From positions 62,001 to 126,000 of the forward strand of contig NZ_CAMFIA010000008.1 in NCBI RefSeq assembly GCF_945952405.1: a stretch of DNA of 64,000 nucleotides, in the 5' to 3' direction. The number at the start of each line of letters is the position of its first letter. Positions within the stretch are counted from its first letter, which is position 1. Positions 24,806 to 33,698 of the stretch are shown here, one piece after another. Both the position numbers and the translations under genes were made by a program. Below the pieces are notes generated by a model, which made no database searches, was not told the DNA's origin, and worked only from the letters and a program-made list of their open reading frames with translations. This DNA comes from an uncultured Stenotrophomonas sp. (lineage in GTDB: Bacteria > Pseudomonadota > Gammaproteobacteria > Xanthomonadales > Xanthomonadaceae).

Positions 24806-27781
24806 TTACTTGAACCGGTAGCCGATGGTCACACTGTAACCACGACCGAAGATGGTCGCGTAGTCACTGGAGTCACCCAGGAAGCTGTTCGGATCGTAGA
24901 ACGGCAGGCGGTTGAACAGGTTCTTGACGGTGAAGCTCAGGTTCCAGGCGTCGTCCGGGCGCCAGGTGACGCTCATGTTGGCGGTCCACCACGACGGCGC
25001 ACCATCACACTTGCTCTCCTGCACGGCCAGGTAGCCACCGGTGCAGGTTTCCTTGTTGTTGCTCACTTCGTCAACCTGGTCGGTGGCCCACTTGGTGCCG
25101 CCGATGTAGTTGACGAACATGCTGGTGGTGACCTGCTTGTAGGTCCAGTCGGCATTGAGCGTGGCACGCAGGCGCGGGTTGTTGTAGTAGCCCACCACGT
25201 CGCCGTAGTACCAGCCGCTCTGCTCATCCAGGTAGAAGCGGTTGCGGTTGGCAATGGTGGCGGCCAGGCCGATGTTCAGGTTGCCCCAGTCACCCAGCGA
25301 GAAGCGGCTGCGCGCGTCGATGTCGAAGCCGTCGATCAGCGTCTTGCCGCGGTTCCTGTACTGGCCGACCACACTGGCCACGTTGCCGGCGGAGTAGCCC
25401 GGCAACGCCGTCGGGCAGGTCACGCCACTGGCCGGATCGGCGCACATCGCCGCCAGCTGCGCCAGGTTGGCACGGTCGCTGTCGGTGATCGGCGAGCGCG
25501 ACATCGAGATGATGTCTTCGCTACGGCGGTAGTCCGGGGCCACGATCTCGTTGTTGCGGTAGATGAACCAGTAGTCCGCCGACACCGACAGCCAGTTCGC
25601 CGGCTCGTAAACGAAGCCGAGGGTGGCGATCTTCGCCTTCTCCGGCTTCAGGTCCTTGTTCGGCTGGGTCATGCGCGCCACGGTACGGCTGCAGTCGACA
25701 TTCAGCATGTTCTTGCCCAGATCGACATCACCCGGACGCTGCGACTTCAGCAGCAGGTTGGCGATGGCATTGGTCTCGTTGCAGCGCAGCTCATCGCGGT
25801 AGCCACCGAGCTGCGCGAACACGCCACCATTGCCGGACTCGGCCAGGCTCGGCGCACGGAAGCCGGTGGAGTAGGTACCGCGCAGCATCAGCTGGTCGAA
25901 TGCCTGGTACTTGAAGCCGATCTTCGGCGCGATGTTGGCGCTGAAGTTCGGGTACTTGTCCACGCGCACCGCCGCATCCAGTTCCAGCTTGTCGGTGATC
26001 GGCGCCACGGTCTCGGCGAACAGCGCATAGGTGTTGCGCTTGCCGTCGAACCAGGAACCGCCCTGCTGGGTGATCAGGCCGTTGGCGGCATCGGCGTTGC
26101 CCGGGGTGTAGAAGGTTTCGCGGCTGGCATTGAAGCCGAACGCGGCGCGCATCTCGCCGGCCGGCAGCTGGAACAGCGGGCCTTCGATCTTGCCGTCCAG
26201 GGTATGCAGGCGGGTCCACGACTGGATGTCGAAGGTCGGGAACGCCTCGCGGATCAGTGCAGCGTTGGCCTCGCTGATCTCGCCGAACTTGTACGCCGGG
26301 TGATCGGAGATGATCACGCGACCGGTACCCGGATCGATCGTGTACGGGCCGAAGGCCTTCTCGAAGCCCTTGGTGTTGACGTTGATGGTCTGGTAGGTGG
26401 TGGAGTGGGTACCGGCGCTGGCGAACGCAGTTTCCCAGTTCCAGTCACCCACGTTGCCACGTGCACCGGCCAGCACGCGGTAGCTCTTGTCGGTGTTGCG
26501 CTGTCCGAAGTAGTTGGGGCCGGCGTCCTGCAGCAGGTAGTTCAGGCCGACCACCCCGCCCATCATCGCCTTCATGGCCGGGCTGGCGTGGTTGTACTCG
26601 TTGTTCGGGCCCAGGAACGGGTACAGGAACTGGTTGACCGAGTTGCCGGTGTTGCGCGAGAACCAGCTGGTCGGGTTGCCGGTGGTGGTGCCGTAGGTGC
26701 GCGGAGTACCACCGTTGGCACGCAGGTCGATGTCGGTGTAGGTCGCCTCGGCAAAGATCTCGGTGGTGTCACCGACCAGGAAGGTGCCGTTGAGGTAGGC
26801 GGTGTTGCGCTCGGACTTGGCGCCGGCATCGATCTCGTTGTTCATCCAGGTTTCCCAGACGCAACGCGGACCGGCCGCTTCACTGGTCAGCACGTTCTTG
26901 CAGCCCGGTGCCGCTTCCTGCACGCGGCGGCCGGTGACCGGATCGAAGGCGAAGTAGCTGCCCGGGTTGAACTCGCCCGGCTTGCTGCCCACGCCCAGGC
27001 GCAGGTTGTTGAGGTAGTTCGGGTTGTTGACGTAGTACTGGCTGGGCCGCTTGTCGTAGAAATCGCTGAGCGGAATCGCGTCGCGGCGGTACATGTTCAC
27101 CGCGCCGTAGATGTTGAAGCGATTCTCGGCCAGGTCGCCGAAACCGGCGGTGATGCTGGCCTGGCGCTCGCCGTAGGAGTCGATGCGCGAGGAGGTGTCG
27201 TTGGTGAAGCTGACCTCGGCGCCCTGGAAGTTGCGCTTGGTGATCACGTTGATCACGCCAGCCACCGCATCGGTGCCGTACACCGCCGAGGCGCCGTCGG
27301 TCAGCACTTCCATGCGTTCGATGGCCGCGGCCGGGATCGCATCGATGTTGACGAACTGGGTCTGGAAGCCGGCCGGTGCACCGTAGTAGGACAGGCGACG
27401 GCCGTTCAGCAGCACCAGCGTGCCCTGCGCGCCGAGGCCACGCAGGTTGGCCTGCGACGCACCGTCGGAGCCGGTGAACAGCGAGCGTGCATCCTGCTGC
27501 GCCGGGCGCGCAGCCGGCAGGTTGTCCAGCACCTGCAGCAGCGTGCGCGCACCCATGTTCTGGATGTCCTGCTTGCTGATCACCTGCACCGGCGAGGCGG
27601 TTTCAACGTCGGTGCGGCGGATGTTGGAGCCGGTGACCTCGATGCGGGCCAGGTCGGTGGCCTTGTCCTTGCTCTCCTGGGCGAAGGCAGGTACGGCGAC
27701 CGAGAGCAGCGCGCCGGCGATGGCCAGCGACAGCGGAGCAATCGAACGACAGGGGGGGCGGTGGTGGCGTGCGGGCAACAT
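24806..27781 (-). CDS. TonB-dependent receptor of the GalNAc locus
   Basis: A 991-residue outer-membrane receptor. The signal peptide is cleaved near residue 34 (AVPAFA). The plug starts ARIEVTGSNIRRTDVETASP, includes LRGLGAQGTLVLLNGRRLSY and RMEVLTDGASAVYGTDAVAG, and the barrel ends VTIGYRFK with a terminal aromatic region. This is the Caulobacter-type oligosaccharide/Xanthomonas carbohydrate-receptor pattern (IEVTGSNIRR). I chose the ATG at 27781 because AGGAG lies 9-10 nt upstream. It lies between the GH31 and GH109 genes, so it probably imports GalNAc-containing glycan pieces. Confidence 0.92.
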   Translation of the reverse strand: MLPARHHRPPCRSIAPLSLAIAGALLSVAVPAFAQESKDKATDLARIEVTGSNIRRTDVETASPVQVISKQDIQNMGARTLLQVLDNLPAARPAQQDARSLFTGSDGASQANLRGLGAQGTLVLLNGRRLSYYGAPAGFQTQFVNIDAIPAAAIERMEVLTDGASAVYGTDAVAGVINVITKRNFQGAEVSFTNDTSSRIDSYGERQASITAGFGDLAENRFNIYGAVNMYRRDAIPLSDFYDKRPSQYYVNNPNYLNNLRLGVGSKPGEFNPGSYFAFDPVTGRRVQEAAPGCKNVLTSEAAGPRCVWETWMNNEIDAGAKSERNTAYLNGTFLVGDTTEIFAEATYTDIDLRANGGTPRTYGTTTGNPTSWFSRNTGNSVNQFLYPFLGPNNEYNHASPAMKAMMGGVVGLNYLLQDAGPNYFGQRNTDKSYRVLAGARGNVGDWNWETAFASAGTHSTTYQTINVNTKGFEKAFGPYTIDPGTGRVIISDHPAYKFGEISEANAALIREAFPTFDIQSWTRLHTLDGKIEGPLFQLPAGEMRAAFGFNASRETFYTPGNADAANGLITQQGGSWFDGKRNTYALFAETVAPITDKLELDAAVRVDKYPNFSANIAPKIGFKYQAFDQLMLRGTYSTGFRAPSLAESGNGGVFAQLGGYRDELRCNETNAIANLLLKSQRPGDVDLGKNMLNVDCSRTVARMTQPNKDLKPEKAKIATLGFVYEPANWLSVSADYWFIYRNNEIVAPDYRRSEDIISMSRSPITDSDRANLAQLAAMCADPASGVTCPTALPGYSAGNVASVVGQYRNRGKTLIDGFDIDARSRFSLGDWGNLNIGLAATIANRNRFYLDEQSGWYYGDVVGYYNNPRLRATLNADWTYKQVTTSMFVNYIGGTKWATDQVDEVSNNKETCTGGYLAVQESKCDGAPSWWTANMSVTWRPDDAWNLSFTVKNLFNRLPFYDPNSFLGDSSDYATIFGRGYSVTIGYRFK

Positions 27782-27914
27782 CGGGGTTCTCTCCTGGCAG
27801 GGGTGCAGCGCAAAAAGTGAGCGCATGGGCGTTCGGCGGGCAAAACGCTCCCGGGCCACGGCCACGAGGGCCGTAGTCGGAATGGGCGGGGGGAGGAGCG
27901 GTGTTACGAGGGAG

Positions 27915-30900
27915 TCATGGGGCGACGATGCTGGCGGAGTCGCCCTCCTGGCCGATCAGCACGGCGTTGGCCCAGTTGGCGCAGACCTGGGCGGGTTGGC
28001 TGCCCTGCGCACCCAGCGTGCGCAGGCTCAGGGTGGAAAGGCCACGGATGTCCAGCTCCGGCTTGACCACGCCGGGTGCCTTGACCAGGCCACTGTCGTA
28101 CAGCAGGCGGTTGTCGCCCCAGACCTGGAACTGCAGGCCACCGGCGGTGCGGCAAGCGTCGTCGATGCCGAGGTCGGCGCGCAGCAGGTGCCAGCCGCCC
28201 TGCAGGCGCAGGTCGATGCGGCTGTTGGCGCCAACGCCGAGCCCGCGGCGGAACTGCAGGCCGTTCATGCGCATGCCGGCATCGCCGCGGAACGACTGGT
28301 CGGTGCGCACCTGGCTGGCCAGCGCGGCCGGCACCGGCAGCTCGGAGAGATAGCGCTGCCGGGCCGGTCGCTCCGGTTCCTGGTGCTCGAGGATGTGGAA
28401 GGTGGACAGGGCGATCGGGCCAACGTCGCGCGGCTGCAGGGCATCGAAGGCACGGGCGCTGCCTTGTGCGGCCGTGACCATCGGGTCGGCACCGCTGGCA
28501 CCGTCGCCTTCCGGGTTCTGCACGCTCAGCACGCGGAAGCGCAGCAGGCGGCCGGCGTGGGCCGGGAAATCGATGCGCTGCATGCCTTCCTTCAGCTGCA
28601 GCCGGCCGCGGGCGATCGGTTCACCCCACTCGCCATTGCTGTCGCCCAGGTAGATTTCATAGTCACGCACCTGGCCGTGCTTCCAGTGCTGGTCGTTGCG
28701 CGGGGCCAGCTCGACGCCGTCGATCATCCTGCGCTCGCCGAAGCCCACCACCCACTCGTGGGCGCCGGTGCGCACCGCCTGGTTGCGTACGCTGCGGAAC
28801 CAGGTGGCCGGATCGTCGTCGAAGGCGTTTTCAAGCGGATGGCCGGGTTCTTCGGCCGGGCGGTTGACCACCAGCAGGCTGTCGGCCGGCAGTTCGCGGC
28901 CCAGCACCGGTGCCGCCGGGTAGGCATCGTCGGCGGCAGCCGTGGCCACCGCGAAGTCCAGCTGCAGCTGCAGCGGCTGGCGGATGTCCTGGGCGGTGGT
29001 ACGCACATGCAGGGTGCCGCGGCGTTCCTTGGCATCGAAGTACCAGCCTTCGCCGGCGCTGTCGAAGGCCGCGGCATCGGCCAGCGCGGGCAGCGCGCGG
29101 CCTCCCGCCTGCACCACACGCGGTGCCTGCCGGCTGAGCACGCGCAGGCCATAGCGGCGCTGCGCCAGCTGGCCGTTGTAGCTGCCCTGCACCGCATCGA
29201 TCTGCACCTGCACCGGGCCGTTGCCCTGTGCCGGCGCCTGCACGCGGATCCGCTGCGTGCTCGACTCACCCTGCTGGTAGCGCCGGGTGTTGCCATCATC
29301 TTCGTACAGCGTGTACTGCGAATCGCCCTGCGGGTACAGGTCGAAGGTCACTTCATCCAGCGGCTTCTCGCCGTCGAACAGCATCGACGGGTACATCGGC
29401 AGGATCGCACCGGCGCGCACGAACACCGGCAGCGTGGCCAGGTCCACCTGGCGGTCGAGCTGGCGGCCGTCGGCGCCGGCCTGCACGCGGCGGCCATCCC
29501 AGTAATCGATCCAGCCACCGGCCGGCAGGTGGATATCGCGGCGCCAGCCACGGCTGGCCGCCTGGCTACGGTATACCGGCGCGACCAGCAGGTCGCGGCC
29601 CAGCAGGAACTGGTACTTGTAGGTCTCATCCTGCGCATGCGGATCGCGCGGGTTGTCCCACATCAGGCCGCGCACCGGCGGCGCGCCGGTCTGCGCGGCC
29701 TCATGCACCAGCCCGTACATGTACGGGGTCAGGCGCATCTTCAGCTTCAGGTAGTCGCGGTTGATGCTGCGGTAGGGCTCATCGAACCACCACGGGTGCT
29801 TGCGCGCGTTCGACGACCAGCCGCTCATGCCCATCAGCACCGGCGTAAAAGCCTTCCACTGCAGGTCACGGGTGAAGGTTTCAGCGCTGCCGCCGAAGAT
29901 CGCATCGACGTCGCCACTGGCGTAGGCCATGCCGGACAGGCCCGAACCCACCAGGGTCGGCACGTGCCAGCGGATGTAGTCCCAGCTGCTGCTCTGGTCG
30001 CCGGTCCAAGCCACCGCGTAGCGCTGGATGCCGGCCCAGCCCATCACCGTCCACAGGAACGGGCGCGAATCGGAGTTGTCGAGGATGCCGTTGAACGCCT
30101 GGCGGTTGGCATCCATCGCGAACTGGTAGCCCTTGCCGGTCCAGGCCACGTCCAGCTTCTGCACGCGGCTGCCGGCCTTGCCCACTTCCCAGGCGATCTT
30201 GTCCACGCCGTTCTCGGTCCACAGGCCGGTGCGGAAACCGTACTTGGCCAGGCCCTGCACCGTTTCCGGCAGCTTCCTGTAGCCACAGCCGTAGCCATCG
30301 TTGGGCAGGATCCAGCCGCCGGGCATGTCGTTGGCGCGGTACTGCTTGGCCACGCTGTCGATCACATCCGGCGTGGTACCGGTCGGGCCGTCGCTCCAGC
30401 CCTCGGGCACGGTGCCGGGCTTCTTGGCGTTGTCGCCATCGTTGTAGCAGTCGGCATCACCGTAGGACAGCGCCCAGCGCGCCACCATGTTCGGGCGGCC
30501 GGTCAGCTGGGTGTAGCGTTCGATCAGTTTCGGCAGATCGGCGCCAACGAAGTAGTAGGCGTCGAAGCGGTCTTCGCGATGCAGCAGCGTGGCCTGGTCA
30601 GGCTGGCGCAGGTCGTAGCTGCCATCGCTCCAGGTGTTGCGCAGCATGCCCCAGCCGCGGCTGCTCAGCAGCATCGGCGCCGGGCTCGGGCGATCGCCCT
30701 CTTCCCAACCACCGGAGTAGGACACCTCCAGTTCGCGCCCCTTGAACTGGTAGCGGCCGTTCTGCTGGCCGCCGCCGAAGTAGCCTTCATCGGCCTGCGA
30801 GGACAGCACCTGCACGCTCTGCGTGGCATCCAGGTCCAGCGGCTGCAGTTCCTGCCACAGGGCAGTGGGCTGGCCGTTGTCCAGGCGCTCCAGGCGCAGG

Positions 30901-31274
30901 CGCAGTGGCTGCCGCTGCACGTGCAGCACCAGTGCATCGGTACGCACGCGGATTTCCTGCGCGTCTTCTTCCAGCCGCGCCTGCACGTTGGCCTTGGGCT
31001 GCGGCAGCACGATCGGCGCAGCCTTGTCGCCGGCACCGGTCAGCTTGCCGTTGCGGCCGGCCTGCACGCGGAGGATGTCGGTGGCCGGCAGTTCGATGCG
31101 GATGCGCGCGCCCTTGTCGGTCTGCAGGTCCCAGCCCTGCACGCCGTCGCGGCTGGCGCTGGCGCTGACCGAACGCAGGTTGCCGACCGGCTCGGCGCGG
31201 GCCGGCATGGACGCCAGCATCAATGCCGGCAGCAGGGCCAGCATCAGCGGCGAGCGACGAACGCAGTTTTCCAC
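27915..31274 (-). CDS. GH31 glycosidase with F5/8C and NPCBM modules (alpha-GalNAcase candidate)
   Basis: A 1119-residue exported enzyme. Start: GTG at 31274 with GGGAG 8 nt before it; the signal is LMLALLPALMLASMPARAE. Order: GH31 N-terminal beta domain (about 30-250), catalytic barrel (about 260-560), beta C-domain, F5/8-type C module (about 805-920, LENAFDDDPATWF) and NPCBM module (about 975-1119, LGVGANSRIDLRL). The likely nucleophile is Asp375 in QKLDVAWTGKGY and the acid/base Asp426 in AVAWTGDQSSSW. The LDVAW/WTGDQ pair differs from the alpha-glucosidase WxDMNE motif and recalls GH31 alpha-N-acetylgalactosaminidases. Its neighbours are all GalNAc genes, so release of alpha-GalNAc from mucin-type glycans is the best guess. 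Confidence 0.88.
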   Translation of the reverse strand: MENCVRRSPLMLALLPALMLASMPARAEPVGNLRSVSASASRDGVQGWDLQTDKGARIRIELPATDILRVQAGRNGKLTGAGDKAAPIVLPQPKANVQARLEEDAQEIRVRTDALVLHVQRQPLRLRLERLDNGQPTALWQELQPLDLDATQSVQVLSSQADEGYFGGGQQNGRYQFKGRELEVSYSGGWEEGDRPSPAPMLLSSRGWGMLRNTWSDGSYDLRQPDQATLLHREDRFDAYYFVGADLPKLIERYTQLTGRPNMVARWALSYGDADCYNDGDNAKKPGTVPEGWSDGPTGTTPDVIDSVAKQYRANDMPGGWILPNDGYGCGYRKLPETVQGLAKYGFRTGLWTENGVDKIAWEVGKAGSRVQKLDVAWTGKGYQFAMDANRQAFNGILDNSDSRPFLWTVMGWAGIQRYAVAWTGDQSSSWDYIRWHVPTLVGSGLSGMAYASGDVDAIFGGSAETFTRDLQWKAFTPVLMGMSGWSSNARKHPWWFDEPYRSINRDYLKLKMRLTPYMYGLVHEAAQTGAPPVRGLMWDNPRDPHAQDETYKYQFLLGRDLLVAPVYRSQAASRGWRRDIHLPAGGWIDYWDGRRVQAGADGRQLDRQVDLATLPVFVRAGAILPMYPSMLFDGEKPLDEVTFDLYPQGDSQYTLYEDDGNTRRYQQGESSTQRIRVQAPAQGNGPVQVQIDAVQGSYNGQLAQRRYGLRVLSRQAPRVVQAGGRALPALADAAAFDSAGEGWYFDAKERRGTLHVRTTAQDIRQPLQLQLDFAVATAAADDAYPAAPVLGRELPADSLLVVNRPAEEPGHPLENAFDDDPATWFRSVRNQAVRTGAHEWVVGFGERRMIDGVELAPRNDQHWKHGQVRDYEIYLGDSNGEWGEPIARGRLQLKEGMQRIDFPAHAGRLLRFRVLSVQNPEGDGASGADPMVTAAQGSARAFDALQPRDVGPIALSTFHILEHQEPERPARQRYLSELPVPAALASQVRTDQSFRGDAGMRMNGLQFRRGLGVGANSRIDLRLQGGWHLLRADLGIDDACRTAGGLQFQVWGDNRLLYDSGLVKAPGVVKPELDIRGLSTLSLRTLGAQGSQPAQVCANWANAVLIGQEGDSASIVAP

Positions 31275-31301
31275 GCGGACTCCCAACCCGTTCACCGGGC
31301 G

Positions 31302-31561
31302 TTTCGAAAGCGATTGGGCCGACTCTAGGGCAGCGATTCGAAAGATGTCAACAAATTGAAAGGAAAAAGGAAGATATATTCCATTGAAACGAAAGTTGTT
31401 GCGCCGCAATACTTTGTGTAAGCGCTTGCAGGCGCCTGTTAAGCATTGTGCGATACGGCATTCCGCCGTTACTTTCGTTTTCTTGAGCCCCCCGCGCACG
31501 GGAAAGCCCTGACCCTATTTTCTTTCTTTTTGCTTTCGGTATTTGACATTTCGAAAGAAAA
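31302..31561. promoter_or_regulatory. Divergent promoter with repeated GAAAG/CTTTC boxes (AgaR-site candidates)
   Basis: The gap between the GH31 gene and agaS contains at least seven boxes: TTTCGAAAG (31302-31310), TTCGAAAG (about 31337-31344), TTGAAAGGAAAAAGG (31356-31370), TTGAAACGAAAG (31384-31395), ACTTTCGTTTTCTTG (31471-31485), TCTTTCTTTTTGCTTTC (31521-31537) and TTTCGAAAGAAAA (31549-31561). E. coli AgaR binds CTTTC-containing repeats, and an AgaR gene lies in this locus. The AT-rich stretch at 31350-31400 probably holds the leftward promoter. Confidence 0.65.
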
Positions 31562-31596
31562 CACAGATGGTGCGCTGGCCCAACTGGAACCTCCGA

Positions 31597-32751
31597 ATGG
31601 ACGTCACCCTGCTTTCCGATGTGTCCGCCTGGCAGCGCCTGGGCGGAGCCGATACCGCTACCGAAATTGCCCAGCAGCCTGCGCTGTGGGAAGTCCTGGC
31701 CCAGGATCTGTCGCGTGCCCGCGATCGCCTGCAGGCCTTCCTCGGCGACAGCCTCAACGATCCCAACCAGCGCGTGCTGTTCACCGGCGCCGGCAGCTCC
31801 GGCTTCATCGCCGAAATGGTGGCCGATGCGATCAACGCGCAGTGGCCGGCCGAGGTGCGCGTCGTGCACACCACCAGCCTGCTGACCCACCCGGCGCTGT
31901 ACCTGCAGCGCGACCGCCCGACCCTGCTGGTCTCGTTCGGCCGTAGCGGCTCCAGCCCGGAGAGCGTGGCCGCAGTGGATCGCGTGCGCAGCGACGTGGA
32001 TGACGCGCGCTTCCTCGACATCACCTGCAACGCCGACGGCGAACTGGCCCGCCGCGGTGCTGGCCGTGCCGACACCTGCACCCTGCTGATGCCGTCGGCG
32101 AGCTGCGACCGTGCCTTCGCCATGACCAGCAGCCTGACCTGCATGCTGCTGGCCGCCCTGACCGTGTTCGACCGCTCGCCGTGGGACGCCCGCGTGGCGC
32201 GCCTGAAGCAGATCGCCGCACTGGCCCGCGAAGGCCAGTCGCAGTGGGATGCCGCGGTCGCCGCGCTGGCACAGCGCCCGTTCAACCGCGTGATCTACCT
32301 CGGCAGCGGCCCGCTGGAAGCACTGGCACGCGAAAGCGCACTGAAGGTGCTGGAACTGACCGCCGGTCGCGTGCTGGCCCTGGCCAACACCCCGCTGGGC
32401 TTCCGCCATGGCCCGAAGTCGACGCTGGATGGCAACACCCTGGTGGTGGTGCTGCGCAGCGTGCAGCCGCTGGCGCGCCGCTACGAGCAGGACCTGCTGG
32501 AAGAACTGCGCCGCGATGGCGTCGCCGGCCAGGTGCTGGCGATCGGCCCGCATTCGGATATCGGTGCCGATGACGAGTACACCCTCACCGTGCCGGCACT
32601 GGACGACCCGTGGCTGGCACCGGTGTGGCTGGGCTTTGCGCAGCTGTTCGCGCTGCAGCGCTCGGCCGCACTCGGCCTGACGCCGGACAACCCGTTCCCC
32701 GACGGCACCGTCAACCGCGTCGTCAAGGGCGTCACCATCCATCATGGCTGA
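31597..32751 (+). CDS. agaS: Galactosamine-6-phosphate deaminase/isomerase, AgaS
   Basis: A 384-residue protein with two SIS domains. Motifs match E. coli AgaS closely: LFTGAGSSGFIAEMV, SFGRSGSSPESVAAVD, ITCNADGELA, CDRAFAMTSSLTCMLLA, YLGSGPLEALARESALKVLE, GFRHGPKS and GTVNRVVKGVTIHH. AgaS converts galactosamine-6-phosphate to tagatose-6-phosphate and ammonia. I chose the ATG at 31597 by alignment with the family; an in-frame ATG at 31567 follows the AgaR-like boxes directly. It is the first gene of the rightward operon and overlaps the kinase gene by 8 bp. Confidence 0.93.
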   Translation: MDVTLLSDVSAWQRLGGADTATEIAQQPALWEVLAQDLSRARDRLQAFLGDSLNDPNQRVLFTGAGSSGFIAEMVADAINAQWPAEVRVVHTTSLLTHPALYLQRDRPTLLVSFGRSGSSPESVAAVDRVRSDVDDARFLDITCNADGELARRGAGRADTCTLLMPSASCDRAFAMTSSLTCMLLAALTVFDRSPWDARVARLKQIAALAREGQSQWDAAVAALAQRPFNRVIYLGSGPLEALARESALKVLELTAGRVLALANTPLGFRHGPKSTLDGNTLVVVLRSVQPLARRYEQDLLEELRRDGVAGQVLAIGPHSDIGADDEYTLTVPALDDPWLAPVWLGFAQLFALQRSAALGLTPDNPFPDGTVNRVVKGVTIHHG

Positions 32752-33682
32752 GCTGATCGCCCACGCCTGCTACGGCATCGACATCGGCGGCACCAAGATC
32801 GAGCTGGTGGCGTGCGATGCGGCGATGCAGGTCACCTGGCGCCGCCGCGTGGCGACGCCGCAGGGTGACTACGACGGCTTCCTGCAGGCGGTGCAGAGCC
32901 TGGTCGCCGAGGCCGATGCCGCGCTGGGCCGCAGTGATGCGGCCATCGGCATCGCCCTGCCCGGCGTGCGCGATCGCCGCAGCGGCCGTCAGCTGAGTGC
33001 CAACGTGCCGGCGCTGACCGGCCACAGCGTGGCCGCCGACCTGCAGGCGCGCCTGCAGCGGCCGCTGCATTTCGGCAACGACCTGCAGTGCTTCGCCCTG
33101 TCTGAAGCCCACGGCGGTGCCGCCGATGGTTACCCCAGCATGTTCGGCGCCATCCTCGGCACCGGTGCCGGGGGCGGCTTCTGCCTGCAGGGCCGTTTGC
33201 TGTCCGGCTTCAACGGCCTGGCCGGCGAATGGGGCCACTGGAGCGTGCCCGGGCACCTGCTGCAGCGCCACGGCCTGCCCCTGATCGACTGCGCCTGCGG
33301 CCTGCAGGGCTGTGTGGAGCGCTATGTTTCCGGCAGCGGCGTGGCGATGATCGAACGCCATCTGGGAGGCAGTGCGGCCGATGCCAGTGCCGTGATCGCA
33401 CTGGCAGAAGCCGGCGATGCGCGCGCGCGCCTTGCACTGGACATCCATCGCGACCTGCTCGGCCACAGCCTGGCGGCGCTGGTGCTGGCCCTCGACCCGC
33501 ACGTGATCGTGCTCGGTGGTGGCCTTTCGCAGTACGCGCCGCTGTACCAGCAGCTGCCGGCCGCGATCGCCGCCCATCTGTTCAAGGGCGTGCAGGTGCC
33601 GCCGATCGTGCCGCCGCGTTTCGGCGATGCCGGCGGCGCACGCGGTGCCGCCCTGCTCGCCTGCCAACCCTCGTTTTCCTGA
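32744..33682 (+). CDS. agaK: ROK-family sugar kinase, probable N-acetylgalactosamine kinase
   Basis: A 312-residue ROK kinase. The phosphate-binding motif is YGIDIGGTKIELVACD, the catalytic Asp lies in FGNDLQCFAL, and the zinc motif is CACGLQGCVERYVSG. The middle motif LGTGAGGGFCLQGRL and the E..H stretch GLAGEWGHWSVPG bind sugar. A kinase is needed here because no PTS genes are present: free GalNAc would be phosphorylated inside the cell, as in the AgaK pathway known from Shewanella. The symbol is assigned by context; specificity for GalNAc over GlcNAc is inferred. Confidence 0.85.
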   Translation: MAELIAHACYGIDIGGTKIELVACDAAMQVTWRRRVATPQGDYDGFLQAVQSLVAEADAALGRSDAAIGIALPGVRDRRSGRQLSANVPALTGHSVAADLQARLQRPLHFGNDLQCFALSEAHGGAADGYPSMFGAILGTGAGGGFCLQGRLLSGFNGLAGEWGHWSVPGHLLQRHGLPLIDCACGLQGCVERYVSGSGVAMIERHLGGSAADASAVIALAEAGDARARLALDIHRDLLGHSLAALVLALDPHVIVLGGGLSQYAPLYQQLPAAIAAHLFKGVQVPPIVPPRFGDAGGARGAALLACQPSFS

Positions 33683-33698
33683 TGTCCGGAGCCTGACC

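Noticed and set aside
24758-31328. Open frames of 1020 and 1302 codons on the plus strand opposite the TonB receptor and GH31 gene
   Set aside because: Shadow frames produced by third-position GC bias; composition is Val/Ala/Gly/Arg/His-rich with no domain, and the opposite strand encodes complete known families.
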